A stretch of 64,000 nucleotides of DNA from Denitromonas iodatirespirans (GTDB lineage: Bacteria > Pseudomonadota > Gammaproteobacteria > Burkholderiales > Rhodocyclaceae), in assembly GCF_018524365.1 (NCBI RefSeq), contig NZ_JAEKFT010000019.1, positions 44,790 to 108,789 of the forward strand, read 5' to 3'. Under the pieces are notes generated by a model. That model did not search any database and was not told the origin of the DNA. It saw nothing but the letters and a program-made list of their open reading frames with translations. The position numbers were made by a program, and so were the translations under genes. Position 1 is the stretch's first letter. Each line of letters starts with the position of its first letter. This document shows positions 1-8,672 of this stretch, in pieces.

Positions 1-1595
1 GCGCGCGTCAGCTGCCCGGCCAGCGGCGACGGGATCTGCGGCCCGTCGTCCTCGACCTCCAGCACCGGCAGCCCTGCCGGCACACGCAGGCGTACCGTGA
101 TGTTCAGCGCCGGATTGAGCAGGCGCTTGTCCAGCGCGTTCTGGATGAGGTTGTCCGCCACGCTGTTGAACACCGGCAACGACACCCGCAGGGCACCGGC
201 ATCGTCGCTGAGCACGAAGCGGATGTCGCTCGTCGCATGGCGCGCGCAGCATTCCTGCCACCACTGCGCCGCCGGCACGGTTTCGCCGGGCAGCGAGTCC
301 GGATGGCGCAGCTTCTCGAGCGTCTGCGCCAGGCGTCGGGTAATCAGCGGCAACTGGCGCGACACCAGCGCCCGCAGCGCCGCCTCGTCCACCGTCGGCC
401 GGGACGCGGTGTAGCACAGCGTGTTGAGCGATTGCAGCAGGTTCTTGACGTCATGGGTCAGGCGGGCGCCGGTCTCGTGGATGGCCCGCAGGTAGGACAG
501 CGTCTCGAGCTGGCGCGCATGGCGCTTCTCGCGGCAGAACTCGGCCAGCATGCGCACCATCAGGTTGAAATGCCAGCTCAGGGCCGGGCTCGGCGCACGT
601 CGCAGGTAGAGCGTGACGGTCAGCCCTTCCTGCGTGATCTGGCGCGCCACGGCGGCGGTGACGCCGAAGTCGCCCTCGCCTTCGGCCAACCGCCAGTGCC
701 CGCCGCACACGCCGGGGACTCGCAGCATCCGCTGACAGGCCTGCTCGGCCAGCGCGTCGGGCGTCTCGACCACCAGCGACACGCTCGCCAGCTCGTGCAA
801 CCACTCCTCGAAGGACAGGCCGACCGACAGGATGCGCCGGGCAAACACCATGCCCAGCTGCGGACCGCCGCCGCCCGGCTGCCACGCCCAGGCCAGCACG
901 AACAACACCACGGCCATCGCAAACAGCGCCGACACCAGCGCCACCAGATAGGGCAGATGCTGCAGCCACATGAAGGCAAAGCCGCCCAGCGTCGACAAGG
1001 CCAGCACCATGAACAGCAGGATGGTCGACAGGAAATCGATGGCCTCCGCCCGCCGCCCGCTGCCGGGCGGCGCCGGCAGCCACATCACCACCATGATCAG
1101 CACCGGCAGGACACTCAAGGCCAGCGCGTCGAAGAGCGGGCGCTCCGCCACCGCCACCGGCACCATCCGGGGCAGAACGATGATGAACAGGCTGCACACC
1201 AGGTAGGCCACCGCCAACTGATAGGGCAGCCGCCCACGCGCGGAGATCTCGACAAACGCCCCGCCGCCGACCACCCCCGCCAGCACCATCAGCCACACCG
1301 CCAGCACGCCCCATGACATGCCCACCAGGAACAGCGCGATCACCACCATCATGACCAGCAGGTCCCGCCAGGCCAGGCGGTGGGCGCCGCGCACCACCGG
1401 TTGCCAGATCAGGAACACGCCGAGGTGTGCCAGCAGCAGCGTCCGCCCGACCAGCGACTCGACCCCTTGCAACATGCCCAGATGCAGCACCGCCAGCGAG
1501 GCCGCGAGCAGGCGATTGGGGGCATGGCCGAGCCAACGCCACGGCGCCCGCCAAGCTGTCATCGTTGCCGCCTTGTGAGTGCTCATGCGCGCCAT
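1..1595 (-). CDS. Membrane sensor histidine kinase (C-terminus outside window)
   Basis: This frame stays open from the left edge to an ATG at 1595, with an alternative in-frame ATG at 1586; neither has a clear Shine-Dalgarno. The first ~280 residues are a run of hydrophobic segments (about eight helices). A GAF-like linker follows, then a dimerisation helix with the phospho-acceptor motif RLTHDVKNLLQSL and a HATPase N-box (NSVADNLIQNALDK). The G1 motif VEDDGPQIPSP lies at the edge, so the rest of the ATPase domain is missing. The multi-helix, GAF and kinase order recalls PrsK, the kinase of PEP-CTERM/exosortase systems, but the part needed to confirm this is off the window. The gene is divergent from a prepilin gene. 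Histidine kinase is secure; ligand and partner are unknown. Confidence 0.8.
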   Translation of the reverse strand, partial: MARMSTHKAATMTAWRAPWRWLGHAPNRLLAASLAVLHLGMLQGVESLVGRTLLLAHLGVFLIWQPVVRGAHRLAWRDLLVMMVVIALFLVGMSWGVLAVWLMVLAGVVGGGAFVEISARGRLPYQLAVAYLVCSLFIIVLPRMVPVAVAERPLFDALALSVLPVLIMVVMWLPAPPGSGRRAEAIDFLSTILLFMVLALSTLGGFAFMWLQHLPYLVALVSALFAMAVVLFVLAWAWQPGGGGPQLGMVFARRILSVGLSFEEWLHELASVSLVVETPDALAEQACQRMLRVPGVCGGHWRLAEGEGDFGVTAAVARQITQEGLTVTLYLRRAPSPALSWHFNLMVRMLAEFCREKRHARQLETLSYLRAIHETGARLTHDVKNLLQSLNTLCYTASRPTVDEAALRALVSRQLPLITRRLAQTLEKLRHPDSLPGETVPAAQWWQECCARHATSDIRFVLSDDAGALRVSLPVFNSVADNLIQNALDKRLLNPALNITVRLRVPAGLPVLEVEDDGPQIPSPLAGQLTR

Positions 1596-1659
1596 TGTAG
1601 TGAATGTGCGCCGAGGCGACAGATCGGGCCGGCCCCGGCCCGCCAGGTGACGACTTCGT

Positions 1660-1695
1660 GACACTACGTGTCGAGATATTGACACCTTCCGTCAA
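1660..1695. promoter_or_regulatory. Two inverted repeats between the kinase and pilin genes
   Basis: In the divergent intergenic region, GACAC-TAC-GTGTC (1660-1672) is followed by TTGAC-N7-GTCAA (1679-1695). Both are short perfect dyads and could be operators for either gene. No convincing -10 box is visible nearby, so function is inferred only from position and symmetry. Confidence 0.3.
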
Positions 1696-1801
1696 CATCT
1701 GGTCAACCGCCGCCGGCAAAACCGTCGTCCCCCGCCCCCGATCCGGCCCAACGCCAAGGCACGCAACTTGCTTGAAATTCAACGGGATTTTGGAGACCCT
1801 C

Positions 1802-2461
1802 ATGAAACAACGCAGCCTCAGACGCACCCAACGCGGCTTCACCCTGGTCGAGATCGCCGTCGTCCTCGTCATCATCGGCCTGCTGCTCGGCGGCGTGTTG
1901 AAGGGGCAGGAGCTGATCAACAGCGCCAAGGTGAAGAGCCTGGTCCAGGAATTCAACAGCGTGTCGACGATGGTTTACGGCTACCAGGACCGCTTCCGCT
2001 TTCTGCCTGGGGATGATCCGCAGGTGGCCGCTCACGTGGGCGGCACCCCGGCAACCACACCGGCCAACAGTACGGGCAACAGCCGCATCGACGGCGCATG
2101 GAACTCTTCCACGTCGACCGATGAGTCCTTCCTGTTCTGGCAACATGTCCGACTCGCCGGTCTGGCGTCCGGCTCCACCGTCGTGGCCGACGCCAACTAC
2201 CGGGAACTCAACGTCGAGAATGGTCCCATCGGGGTCAGTAGCCAGAATCCAACGTCGAACGGCGCCGCCTTCCCCGGTCAGTTCTACATCTGCTCGGGCG
2301 GCCTCTCCACCCGCTTCGCCCGCCAGATCGACACCACCATGGATGACGGCGTCACCAACACGGGCGCCGTGCGCACGCTCCAGGCCGACGGCACCTTCAT
2401 CAACCTGACGGCGGCCAACGAAGGCGACGGCAACTTCTACACCGTCTGCGCCGCCTACTAA
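1802..2461 (+). CDS. Type IV prepilin-like protein (N-methylation domain)
   Basis: A 219-residue protein. The leader MKQRSLRRTQRG is followed by FTLVEIAVVLVIIGLLLGG, a class III prepilin signal: cleavage after Gly12 would leave Phe+1 and Glu+5, processed by a PilD-type peptidase. The downstream stretch (LKGQELINSAKVKSL) is typical of pilin alpha-1 helices. Two cysteines (YICSGG and the C-terminal YTVCAAY) could form the D-loop disulfide. The start was chosen at 1802 because the leader begins there and GGAG lies just upstream; the frame stays open further 5' without protein-like sequence. The 3' end overlaps the convergent antiporter gene by 4 bp. It is a lone pilin-like gene with no assembly genes beside it, so its machinery is elsewhere, possibly at 46-56 kb. 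Confidence 0.85.
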   Translation: MKQRSLRRTQRGFTLVEIAVVLVIIGLLLGGVLKGQELINSAKVKSLVQEFNSVSTMVYGYQDRFRFLPGDDPQVAAHVGGTPATTPANSTGNSRIDGAWNSSTSTDESFLFWQHVRLAGLASGSTVVADANYRELNVENGPIGVSSQNPTSNGAAFPGQFYICSGGLSTRFARQIDTTMDDGVTNTGAVRTLQADGTFINLTAANEGDGNFYTVCAAY

Positions 2462-4428
2462 GCCCCCCGCATCAACCGCTGCTCGGCCAGTTCCAGATTC
2501 CCCGGCACGCCGAGCAGCACCACCACATCACCGGCCTGGATCTCGGTTTCCGGCCCTGGGCTGAGGCCGCGGATATTGCGCCGGCGCACAGCCGAGACGG
2601 TGACGTTGAGCACCGCCAGATCCAGCTCACCGATGGTCCGTCCCACCGATCCGGCCCCGGGCGGAATGGCCACCGAATGCAGCCGCATCTGCTGCGACTC
2701 CGGTCCGTCGAAGGCATCGTCGGCACCATGGAAAAGGCCTTGCATCAAGGCATAGCGCTGGCTGCGGATCTCGCGGATGCGGCGCAGCACACGATTGATC
2801 GGCACCCCGATCAGCGCCAGCGCATGCGAGGCGAGCATGATGCTGCCCTCGAAGGCCTCGGTCACCACCTCGGCCGCCCCCGCGTCCGACAGCTTGGCCA
2901 TCTCGGCCTCGTCCACCGCCCGCGCCACCACCGGCAAGCCGGGCCGGATCGCCTGCACATGGTGGATCACCCGCAGCGCCGCATCGACACCTGAAAACGA
3001 CACCACCACCGCGCTGGCGCGCATCACGCCGGCCGCCTGCAAGGTCTCGTGGCGGGCCGCATCGCCATAGACCACCGTGTCGCCCGCGGCCCCCGCCTCG
3101 CGCACCCGCTCCGGGTCCAGGTCGAGCGCCACATAGGCCACGCCCTCCTGCTCGAAGAAGCGCGCCAGATGCTGGCCGCTGCGCCCGTAGCCGCAGATCA
3201 CGATATGGCCGGTGGTGTTCAGGCTCTGTGCGGCGACCCGGGTCAGCTCCATCGAGCGCATCAGCCATTCGGACGCCACGAAGCGCATCACCAGCTTGTC
3301 GCTCACCTGCACGATCAAGGGCGCCACCAGCATCGACAGCACCAGCGCCGCCACCGTCACCTGCAACAACACCGGCGAGAACAGCGCCAGGCCATCGATC
3401 TGCGAAATCAGCACGAAACCGAACTCGCCGCCGGCGCACAGCCACAGGCCGGTGCGCATGGCGGTGCCGGGCGAGGCGCCGAAAGCCCGCGAAGCGCCGG
3501 CCGCCACCGCCAGCTTGAGCAGCAGCAGCGCGACGACCATCCCGAGCACCAGCGGCAGGTGCACCAGGATCTCGCCCACGTCGAGAAACATGCCGACGGT
3601 GACGAAAAACAGGCCGAGCAGCACATCGCGGAAGGGCTTGATGTCCTCCTCCACTTGATAGCGATACTCGGTTTCCGAGATCAGCATGCCGGCCAGGAAG
3701 GCCCCCAGCGCCAGCGACAGCCCGACCAGCTCACTCAGCCAGGCCAGGCCGAGGGTGATCAGCAGCACGTTGAGCATGAACAGCTCGCCCGAGCGCCGCC
3801 GCGCCACCAGCGTGAACCAGGCGCGCATCAGGCGCTGGCCGAAGACCAGCACCAGCGCCAGCATGGCGGCCGCCTTGAGCGCCGCCACCGACAGCGTCGC
3901 CACCAACGCCTCGCCCGGCTGCGACAGCGCCGGGATCAGGATCAACAGCGGCACCACGGCGATATCCTGGAACAGCAACACGCCGATCACCTCGCGCCCG
4001 TGGCGCGATTCGAGCTCCATGCGATCGGTGAGCAGCTTGGAGAGGATGGCGGTGGACGACATGGTCAGGATGCTGCCCAGCGCGAAGCTCGCCAGCAGAC
4101 CGATGCCGAAGGCCCAGCCCAACAAGGTGGCCAGCGCGATCGAGCCGGCCACCTGGGCCGCCCCCAGGCCGAACACGATGCGCTTCATCGCCACCAGGCG
4201 CGGCAGCGAGAACTCCAGGCCGATCGAGAACATCAGGAAGACGACGCCGAACTCCGCCAGATGGCGCGCGCCATCGGCGTCTTCCATAAGATTCAGCGCA
4301 TGCGGGCCAAGCGCGGCGCCGACCAGCAGATAGCCCAGCACCGGCGGCAGGTTGATGCTGCGAAACACGCCCACCACGAGCACCGCGGCCGCCAGCAACA
4401 ACAAAACCAATTCCAGGGTATTGACCAT
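2458..4428 (-). CDS. KefB/YbaL-type monovalent cation:proton antiporter (CPA2)
   Basis: A 656-residue inner-membrane protein. About a dozen hydrophobic segments of the Na+/H+ exchanger fold fill residues 1-390. A TrkA-N (RCK) domain follows from ~405, with the nucleotide-binding glycine motif ICGYGRSGQHLARFF, and a TrkA-C domain at ~575-650. This layout is that of K+/H+ antiporters gated by a cytoplasmic NAD(H)-binding domain. The ATG at 4428 has GGAG seven bases upstream; an earlier in-frame start at 4464 would only add an arginine-rich stretch. It is divergent from kdsD. In betaproteobacteria a kefB-like gene next to the kdsD-lpt cluster is common. The transported ion cannot be told from sequence. 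Confidence 0.9.
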   Translation of the reverse strand: MVNTLELVLLLLAAAVLVVGVFRSINLPPVLGYLLVGAALGPHALNLMEDADGARHLAEFGVVFLMFSIGLEFSLPRLVAMKRIVFGLGAAQVAGSIALATLLGWAFGIGLLASFALGSILTMSSTAILSKLLTDRMELESRHGREVIGVLLFQDIAVVPLLILIPALSQPGEALVATLSVAALKAAAMLALVLVFGQRLMRAWFTLVARRRSGELFMLNVLLITLGLAWLSELVGLSLALGAFLAGMLISETEYRYQVEEDIKPFRDVLLGLFFVTVGMFLDVGEILVHLPLVLGMVVALLLLKLAVAAGASRAFGASPGTAMRTGLWLCAGGEFGFVLISQIDGLALFSPVLLQVTVAALVLSMLVAPLIVQVSDKLVMRFVASEWLMRSMELTRVAAQSLNTTGHIVICGYGRSGQHLARFFEQEGVAYVALDLDPERVREAGAAGDTVVYGDAARHETLQAAGVMRASAVVVSFSGVDAALRVIHHVQAIRPGLPVVARAVDEAEMAKLSDAGAAEVVTEAFEGSIMLASHALALIGVPINRVLRRIREIRSQRYALMQGLFHGADDAFDGPESQQMRLHSVAIPPGAGSVGRTIGELDLAVLNVTVSAVRRRNIRGLSPGPETEIQAGDVVVLLGVPGNLELAEQRLMRGA

Positions 4429-4491
4429 GCGTCTCCAGCCGCTCGTTCTCGATCCTCGGGGCATCCGGCCGGAAGGGCGCCGACGGCCTTC

Positions 4492-4500
4492 TGATATACT
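4492..4500 (+). promoter_or_regulatory. Extended -10 promoter of kdsD
   Basis: The sequence TGATATACT fits an extended -10 element (TG-N-TATAMT), 37 bases upstream of the kdsD ATG, in the divergent gap with the antiporter gene. No good -35 is visible, which is usual for extended -10 promoters. Confidence 0.45.
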
Positions 4501-4537
4501 TTTCGCCCAAGTTTAACCGCATTCCCCGACCCGCCCA

Positions 4538-5527
4538 ATGTCCCGTCCCGTCCCGTTTTCGCCGGAAGACTGCCTGACGCAGGCCCGCCGCGTGCTCGCC
4601 ATCGAAGCCGCCGCGGTGGCGGCCTTGGCCGGGCGTCTCGACGCGAGCTTTCCGCGCGCGATCGAGCTCATCCTGGCCGCCCAGGGGCGCGTCATCGTCA
4701 CCGGCATCGGCAAGACCGGCCACATCGGCCGCAAGCTGGCCGCCACCCTGGCGAGCACCGGCACCCCGGCCTATTTCGTCCATGCCGCCGAGGCGGCCCA
4801 CGGCGATCTGGGCATGATCACCTCGGCCGACGTGGTCATCGCACTGTCGCACTCGGGCAGCAGCAGCGAACTGCTCACCATCGTGCCGCTGGTCAAGCGC
4901 CAGGGCGCGCGGCTGATCGCCATGACCGGCCATCCGGACTCCCCGCTGGCGCGCGAGGCCGACGTCCATCTCGACGCCGGTGTCAGCGAAGAGGCCTGCC
5001 CGCTCAATCTGGCGCCGACCGCCAGCACCACCGCGGCCCTCGCCCTGGGCGACGCGCTGGCCGTGGTGTTGCTCGACGCACGCGGCTTCGGCGAAGCCGA
5101 CTTCGCCCGCAGCCACCCCGGCGGCGCCCTCGGCCGGCGCCTGCTCACCCATGTGCGCGACGTCATGCGCAGCGGCGCCGCGCTGCCGCTGGTGAGCCCC
5201 GAGGCCAGCGTCTCCGAGGCCTTGCTGGTGATGTCGCGCGGCGGCATGGGCATGGCCATCATTGCCGACGCCGCGGCCCACCCCGAGGGCATCTTCACCG
5301 ACGGCGACCTGCGCCGCGCCCTGGCCGGCACCGGCGACATCCGCCACACCCCGCTCACCGAGCTGATGACCCGCCATCCGCGCAGCATCGGCCCCGACGC
5401 CCTGGCCGCCGAGGCCGCCGCCTTGATGGAGCAGCACCGCATCAACCAGCTGCTCGTGGTCGCCCCCGACGGCGCCCTGGTCGGCGCCCTCAACATGCAC
5501 GACCTGATGCAGGCCAAGGTCATCTGA
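4538..5527 (+). CDS. kdsD: D-arabinose-5-phosphate isomerase (KpsF/GutQ family)
   Basis: Interconverts ribulose-5-phosphate and arabinose-5-phosphate, the first step towards Kdo of the LPS inner core; cytoplasmic. The 329 residues match the family length. A SIS sugar-isomerase domain covers ~40-175 (GIGKTGHIGRKLAATLAS, then SHSGSSSEL) and two CBS domains cover ~205-325 (DVMRSGAALPLV, then TDGDLRRAL). The lptC ATG follows after 8 bases, so the genes are very likely co-transcribed. The gene usually found between kdsD and lptC, the Kdo-8-phosphate phosphatase kdsC, is absent here. Confidence 0.95.
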   Translation: MSRPVPFSPEDCLTQARRVLAIEAAAVAALAGRLDASFPRAIELILAAQGRVIVTGIGKTGHIGRKLAATLASTGTPAYFVHAAEAAHGDLGMITSADVVIALSHSGSSSELLTIVPLVKRQGARLIAMTGHPDSPLAREADVHLDAGVSEEACPLNLAPTASTTAALALGDALAVVLLDARGFGEADFARSHPGGALGRRLLTHVRDVMRSGAALPLVSPEASVSEALLVMSRGGMGMAIIADAAAHPEGIFTDGDLRRALAGTGDIRHTPLTELMTRHPRSIGPDALAAEAAALMEQHRINQLLVVAPDGALVGALNMHDLMQAKVI

Positions 5528-5535
5528 GCCAACGC

Positions 5536-6111
5536 ATGCGCCTGAGCCCCCAGCACCTCTACCCGATCATCGCGCTCACCGTCCTGGCCGGCGGCAGCCT
5601 GTGGCTCGACCGTGTCAGCCAGGATCCGGCCCAGCCGTCCGATCCGGCCGCCCGGCGCGGCCCGGACGTGATCGTCGACACCATGTCCCTGACCCGCTTC
5701 GACCTCACCGGCAAACCGCAATACACCATCGATGCGCGGCAAATGACCCACTACCCGGCCCTGGCGCAATCGCATCTGGACGAACCGGTGGTGCACTACC
5801 GGCGCGATGACGCCCGCCTGCGCCTGACCGCCGACAGCGGCATCGCCCGCGACGATGGCGAGCGGGTCGACCTCAGCGGCCAGGTCCGCGCCGCGCGCAC
5901 CCTGCCGAACAAACCGGTCGCGACCTTCGCCTCCCAATCCCTGGTGCTGTGGCCGAACACCGAACAGGCCAAGTCGATCGACCCGGTGGTGCTGACCCAG
6001 GACGGCGCCGAGGTCCACGGCAACGGCATGACCGCCAACAATCTGTTCGGCGACATCACCCTCACCGGCGGCGTCGTCGCCAACCTGCCCATCAAGCGGA
6101 AGCAACCATGA
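5536..6111 (+). CDS. lptC: LPS export system protein LptC
   Basis: A 191-residue bitopic protein with one N-terminal membrane helix (YPIIALTVLAGGSLWLD) and a periplasmic beta-jellyroll domain. LptC receives LPS from LptB2FG and passes it to LptA. Family features include DTMSLTRFDLTGKPQYTIDA and the following THYPALAQSHLDEPVVHY strand pattern. It starts 8 bp after kdsD and overlaps lptA by 4 bp (ATGA), indicating translational coupling. Confidence 0.92.
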   Translation: MRLSPQHLYPIIALTVLAGGSLWLDRVSQDPAQPSDPAARRGPDVIVDTMSLTRFDLTGKPQYTIDARQMTHYPALAQSHLDEPVVHYRRDDARLRLTADSGIARDDGERVDLSGQVRAARTLPNKPVATFASQSLVLWPNTEQAKSIDPVVLTQDGAEVHGNGMTANNLFGDITLTGGVVANLPIKRKQP

Positions 6112-6632
6112 ACGCTCGCCTCTGTCTGCTCGCCCTCACCGCCAGCCTGTGGGCCGGCCACGCCCTGGCCGAACGCGCCGACCGCAACAAGCCGGTCAAT
6201 ATCGAGGCCGACAAGGTCACGGTGGACGAGCGTAAGAAGGTCCATCTGTTCGAAGGCAAGGTCGTCCTCACCCAGGGCACGCTGGAGATCCGCGGCGACA
6301 CCCTCACCGTCACCCAGGACGACGAAGGCTTCCAGAAGGGCGTGGCCACCAGCCAAGGCGACGGCCTGGCACGCTTCAAGCAAAAACGCGACGGCAGCGG
6401 CGACTATGTGCATGGCCGGGCCGAGCGCATCGAGTACGATGGCCGTACCCAGATGACGCATCTGTATGTCCGCGCCCATGTCACCAGCGGCAAGGACGAA
6501 GTCCAGGGCGAGTTCATCGAGTACGACGGCTACACCGGCCAGTATGTCGTCACCAACAGCAGTTCGAAGTCGGCCAACGGCTCTGGCCGGGTACGGGCCG
6601 TCATCCAGCCGAAGACCCCCGCGCCGGAGTAA
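6108..6632 (+). CDS. lptA: LPS transport periplasmic protein LptA
   Basis: A 174-residue exported protein with a signal peptide ([21 protein letters not shown]). The OstA/LptA jellyroll carries the family motif [17 protein letters not shown] and repeated beta strands ([19 protein letters not shown]). LptA forms the periplasmic bridge carrying LPS to LptDE. The start is fixed by the ATGA overlap with lptC. In most betaproteobacteria lptB and rpoN follow directly; here the next gene is an unrelated enoyl-CoA hydratase, so lptB must lie elsewhere. Confidence 0.93.
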   Translation: MNARLCLLALTASLWAGHALAERADRNKPVNIEADKVTVDERKKVHLFEGKVVLTQGTLEIRGDTLTVTQDDEGFQKGVATSQGDGLARFKQKRDGSGDYVHGRAERIEYDGRTQMTHLYVRAHVTSGKDEVQGEFIEYDGYTGQYVVTNSSSKSANGSGRVRAVIQPKTPAPE

Positions 6633-6687
6633 CCCGCGGCAACCACAACACGGGGCCGATGCCCCGATGACGACAAGGAGATGTGCA

Positions 6688-7464
6688 GTGAGTTACGAGA
6701 ACATCCTGGTGGAGACGCGCGGTCGCGTCGGCCTGATCACCCTGAACCGCCCCAAGGCACTCAACGCCTTGAACGACACGCTGGTCGATGAAATCAGCGC
6801 GGCGCTCGACGCCTTCGAAGCGGACGACGGTATCGGCGCCATCGTCGTCACCGGGTCCGAAAAGGCCTTCGCCGCCGGCGCCGACATCGGCGCGATGGCC
6901 AAGTTCTCCTACATGGATGCCTACCTGACCGACTACATCACCCGCAACTGGGAACGCATCAAGACCTGCCGCAAGCCGATCATCGCCGCCGTCGCCGGCT
7001 ACGCGCTGGGCGGCGGCTGCGAAATGGCCATGGCCTGCGACGTCATCATCGCCGCCGACACCGCCAAGTTCGGCCAGCCGGAAATCAAGCTCGGCATCCT
7101 GCCCGGCGCCGGCGGCACCCAGCGCCTGCCGCGCGCCGTCAGCAAGGCCAAGGCCATGGACATGTGCCTGACCGCCCGCATGATGGATGCCACCGAAGCC
7201 GAGCGCGCCGGGCTGGTCTCGCGCATCGTGCCGGCCGACAAGCTGCTCGACGAAGCCCTGGCCGCCGCCGAGACCATCGCCGGCTTCTCACTGCCGGTGG
7301 TCATGATGATCAAGGAATCGGTCAATCGCGCCTACGAGTCCGGGCTGTCCGAAGGGCTGCTGTTCGAGCGCCGGGTGTTCCACTCCGCCTTTGCCCTCGA
7401 CGACCAGAAAGAAGGCATGGCCGCCTTCGTCGAAAAACGCGCCCCGCAGTTCAAGCACCGCTAA
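6688..7464 (+). CDS. Enoyl-CoA hydratase (crotonase family)
   Basis: A 258-residue crotonase-fold enzyme, the usual length for a bacterial short-chain enoyl-CoA hydratase. It adds water to 2-trans-enoyl-CoA in beta-oxidation or a related acyl-CoA pathway. The CoA oxyanion-hole region is [10 protein letters not shown] and [15 protein letters not shown], and the two catalytic glutamates sit in GGCEMA and GQPEIKLG. The start is set at GTG 6688 because AAGGAG lies seven bases upstream; an in-frame ATG at 6667 would put that ribosome site inside the gene. A GC hairpin (7472-7494) follows the stop. It lies 315 bp before a phasin gene, but that gene has its own promoter. Exact substrate is not determinable. 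Confidence 0.92.
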   Translation: MSYENILVETRGRVGLITLNRPKALNALNDTLVDEISAALDAFEADDGIGAIVVTGSEKAFAAGADIGAMAKFSYMDAYLTDYITRNWERIKTCRKPIIAAVAGYALGGGCEMAMACDVIIAADTAKFGQPEIKLGILPGAGGTQRLPRAVSKAKAMDMCLTARMMDATEAERAGLVSRIVPADKLLDEALAAAETIAGFSLPVVMMIKESVNRAYESGLSEGLLFERRVFHSAFALDDQKEGMAAFVEKRAPQFKHR

Positions 7465-7778
7465 GTCCCCTCGGGGCGGCCATCGGTCGCCCCGCCTCTC
7501 CGGCGCGCCCGCGCCCGTCACATCGCTGTCACAACCGGCTGACACACTGCAACGGCCGCTAACCGTGCACGCCCGTATCGGCTAACGGCGCGTTCTCCCG
7601 CCTTGCGGAGCGCCCGGATGTCACGAATCGCCAAATCCATGTTTTGTAACAACATCTATCCGACAGCCGGCGTTGTGCGTCGCAACAATTCAGTTGACAT
7701 CGGAATCTCACCCCCTATAATTCGAACCATGACGCATTGCAACAAATCGCTGTGTCCCATTTAACTCAGGAGAAACAC
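7465..7778. other. Intergenic region: weak hairpin, inverted repeat, phasin promoter
   Basis: This 314-bp gap starts with a GC hairpin (CGGGGCG at 7472-7478 and CGCCCCG at 7488-7494) without a T-run, a possible weak terminator of the hydratase gene. The right part turns AT-richer and holds the dyad GTTG-N7-CAAC just upstream of the phasin -35 box, a plausible regulator site (for example for a PhaR-type repressor, by inference). I see no coding sequence. Confidence 0.55.
7694..7721 (+). promoter_or_regulatory. Consensus sigma-70 promoter of the phasin gene
   Basis: TTGACA (7694-7699) and TATAAT (7716-7721), both exact consensus, are separated by 16 bp. Transcription would begin near 7728, leaving a leader of about 50 nt with AGGAG before the ATG at 7779. 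Such a strong promoter fits the high abundance of phasins. Confidence 0.85.
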
Positions 7779-8339
7779 ATGTTCGCTACCCCCGAGCAAT
7801 TCGCCGCCACCAACAAGGCCAACATCGAATCCGTGCTGACGCTGGCCAACGCCGCCTTCGCCAGTGCCGAGCGTCTGGCCGCACTGAACCTGAACACCGC
7901 CCGCGTCTTCCTGGAAGACGGCGTGGCCAACACCAAGGCCCTGATGGGCGTCAAGGATGTGCAGGAGTTCGTGACCCTGCAGAGCACCCTGGCCCAGCCG
8001 GCTGTCGAAAAGATGGTCGCCTACGCCCGCAGCGTGTACGAGATCGCCACCCAGAGCCAGGACGAAGTGTCCAAGCTGGTCGAAGGTCAGATCGCTGAAG
8101 TGAACAAGGGTGTTGCCGACGCGCTGGACAAGGCTGCCAAATCCGCCCCCGCCGGTTCCGACGTGGCCGTGGCCGCCGTCAAGTCCGCCATCGCTGCTGC
8201 CAACTCCGCCTACGACAGCATGAACAAGGCTGCCAAGCAGGTTGCCGAGATCGCTGAAGCCAACGTTGCCGCTGCCACCAGCGCCACCGTCAAGGCTGTG
8301 GGCACCGCCCAGAAAGCCGGCACCAAGAAAGCTGCCTAA
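7779..8339 (+). CDS. phaP: Phasin family protein (PHA granule-associated)
   Basis: A 186-residue, alanine- and lysine-rich, almost fully helical protein of the phasin_2 type (starts MFATPEQFAATNKANIESVLTLA). Phasins coat polyhydroxyalkanoate granules in the cytoplasm and control their number and size. The C-terminus is an Ala/Lys tail (GTAQKAGTKKAA). The start follows AGGAG; an upstream in-frame start at 7737 would put the ribosome site in the coding region. The gene stands alone between a consensus promoter and a strong terminator, as expected for an abundant monocistronic mRNA. Its leucine and glycine codons look more biased than its neighbours, consistent with high expression. Confidence 0.93.
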   Translation: MFATPEQFAATNKANIESVLTLANAAFASAERLAALNLNTARVFLEDGVANTKALMGVKDVQEFVTLQSTLAQPAVEKMVAYARSVYEIATQSQDEVSKLVEGQIAEVNKGVADALDKAAKSAPAGSDVAVAAVKSAIAAANSAYDSMNKAAKQVAEIAEANVAAATSATVKAVGTAQKAGTKKAA

Positions 8340-8360
8340 TCGGCTGACTTGATGTCGAGA

Positions 8361-8388
8361 AGACCCCGCCGCGGCGGGGTCTTTTTTT
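8361..8388 (+). terminator. Rho-independent terminator of phaP
   Basis: A perfect 10-bp stem (AGACCCCGCC / GGCGGGGTCT) with a 2-nt gap is followed by a run of seven T, beginning 21 bases after the phasin stop. Confidence 0.95.
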
Positions 8389-8672
8389 GCCTGTCCGCCC
8401 CCGGATCTCAGGCACCCAGGCCACACCCGCGGGCGGCCGCGAAGCCGTGACCGGGGCGCTCACCCCGCGCGCTGCAGGCGGCAGCGGCGGACAACCCCCT
8501 TTGCTCGCGCCATCCAGGAAACAAGAAGGAATACGCCAAGCCCACCGGGTCGCGGCTGAGATTGCCGCTCGGTGCGCGCCAAGCCCGGAGCACCTCAACC
8601 GAACGCCGGCGACGCGCACTTACCGGAACAGCCGGATGCGTCGACGCGTCCGGCTGCAGGCGAAGGCGGCAC
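8389..8672. other. Intergenic region with a near-perfect palindrome
   Basis: Between the phasin terminator and the convergent plsC stop there is no convincing gene. A 26-nt near-palindrome occupies 8630-8655 (arms AGCCGGA and TCCGGCT around a GCGTCGACGC centre), 18 bases past the plsC stop. It may end plsC transcription, but it lacks a T-run. Confidence 0.5.

Noticed and set aside
237..1316. Plus-strand 359-codon frame at the left end
   Set aside because: Antisense to the histidine kinase, whose H, N and G1 motifs are clear in the opposite strand.
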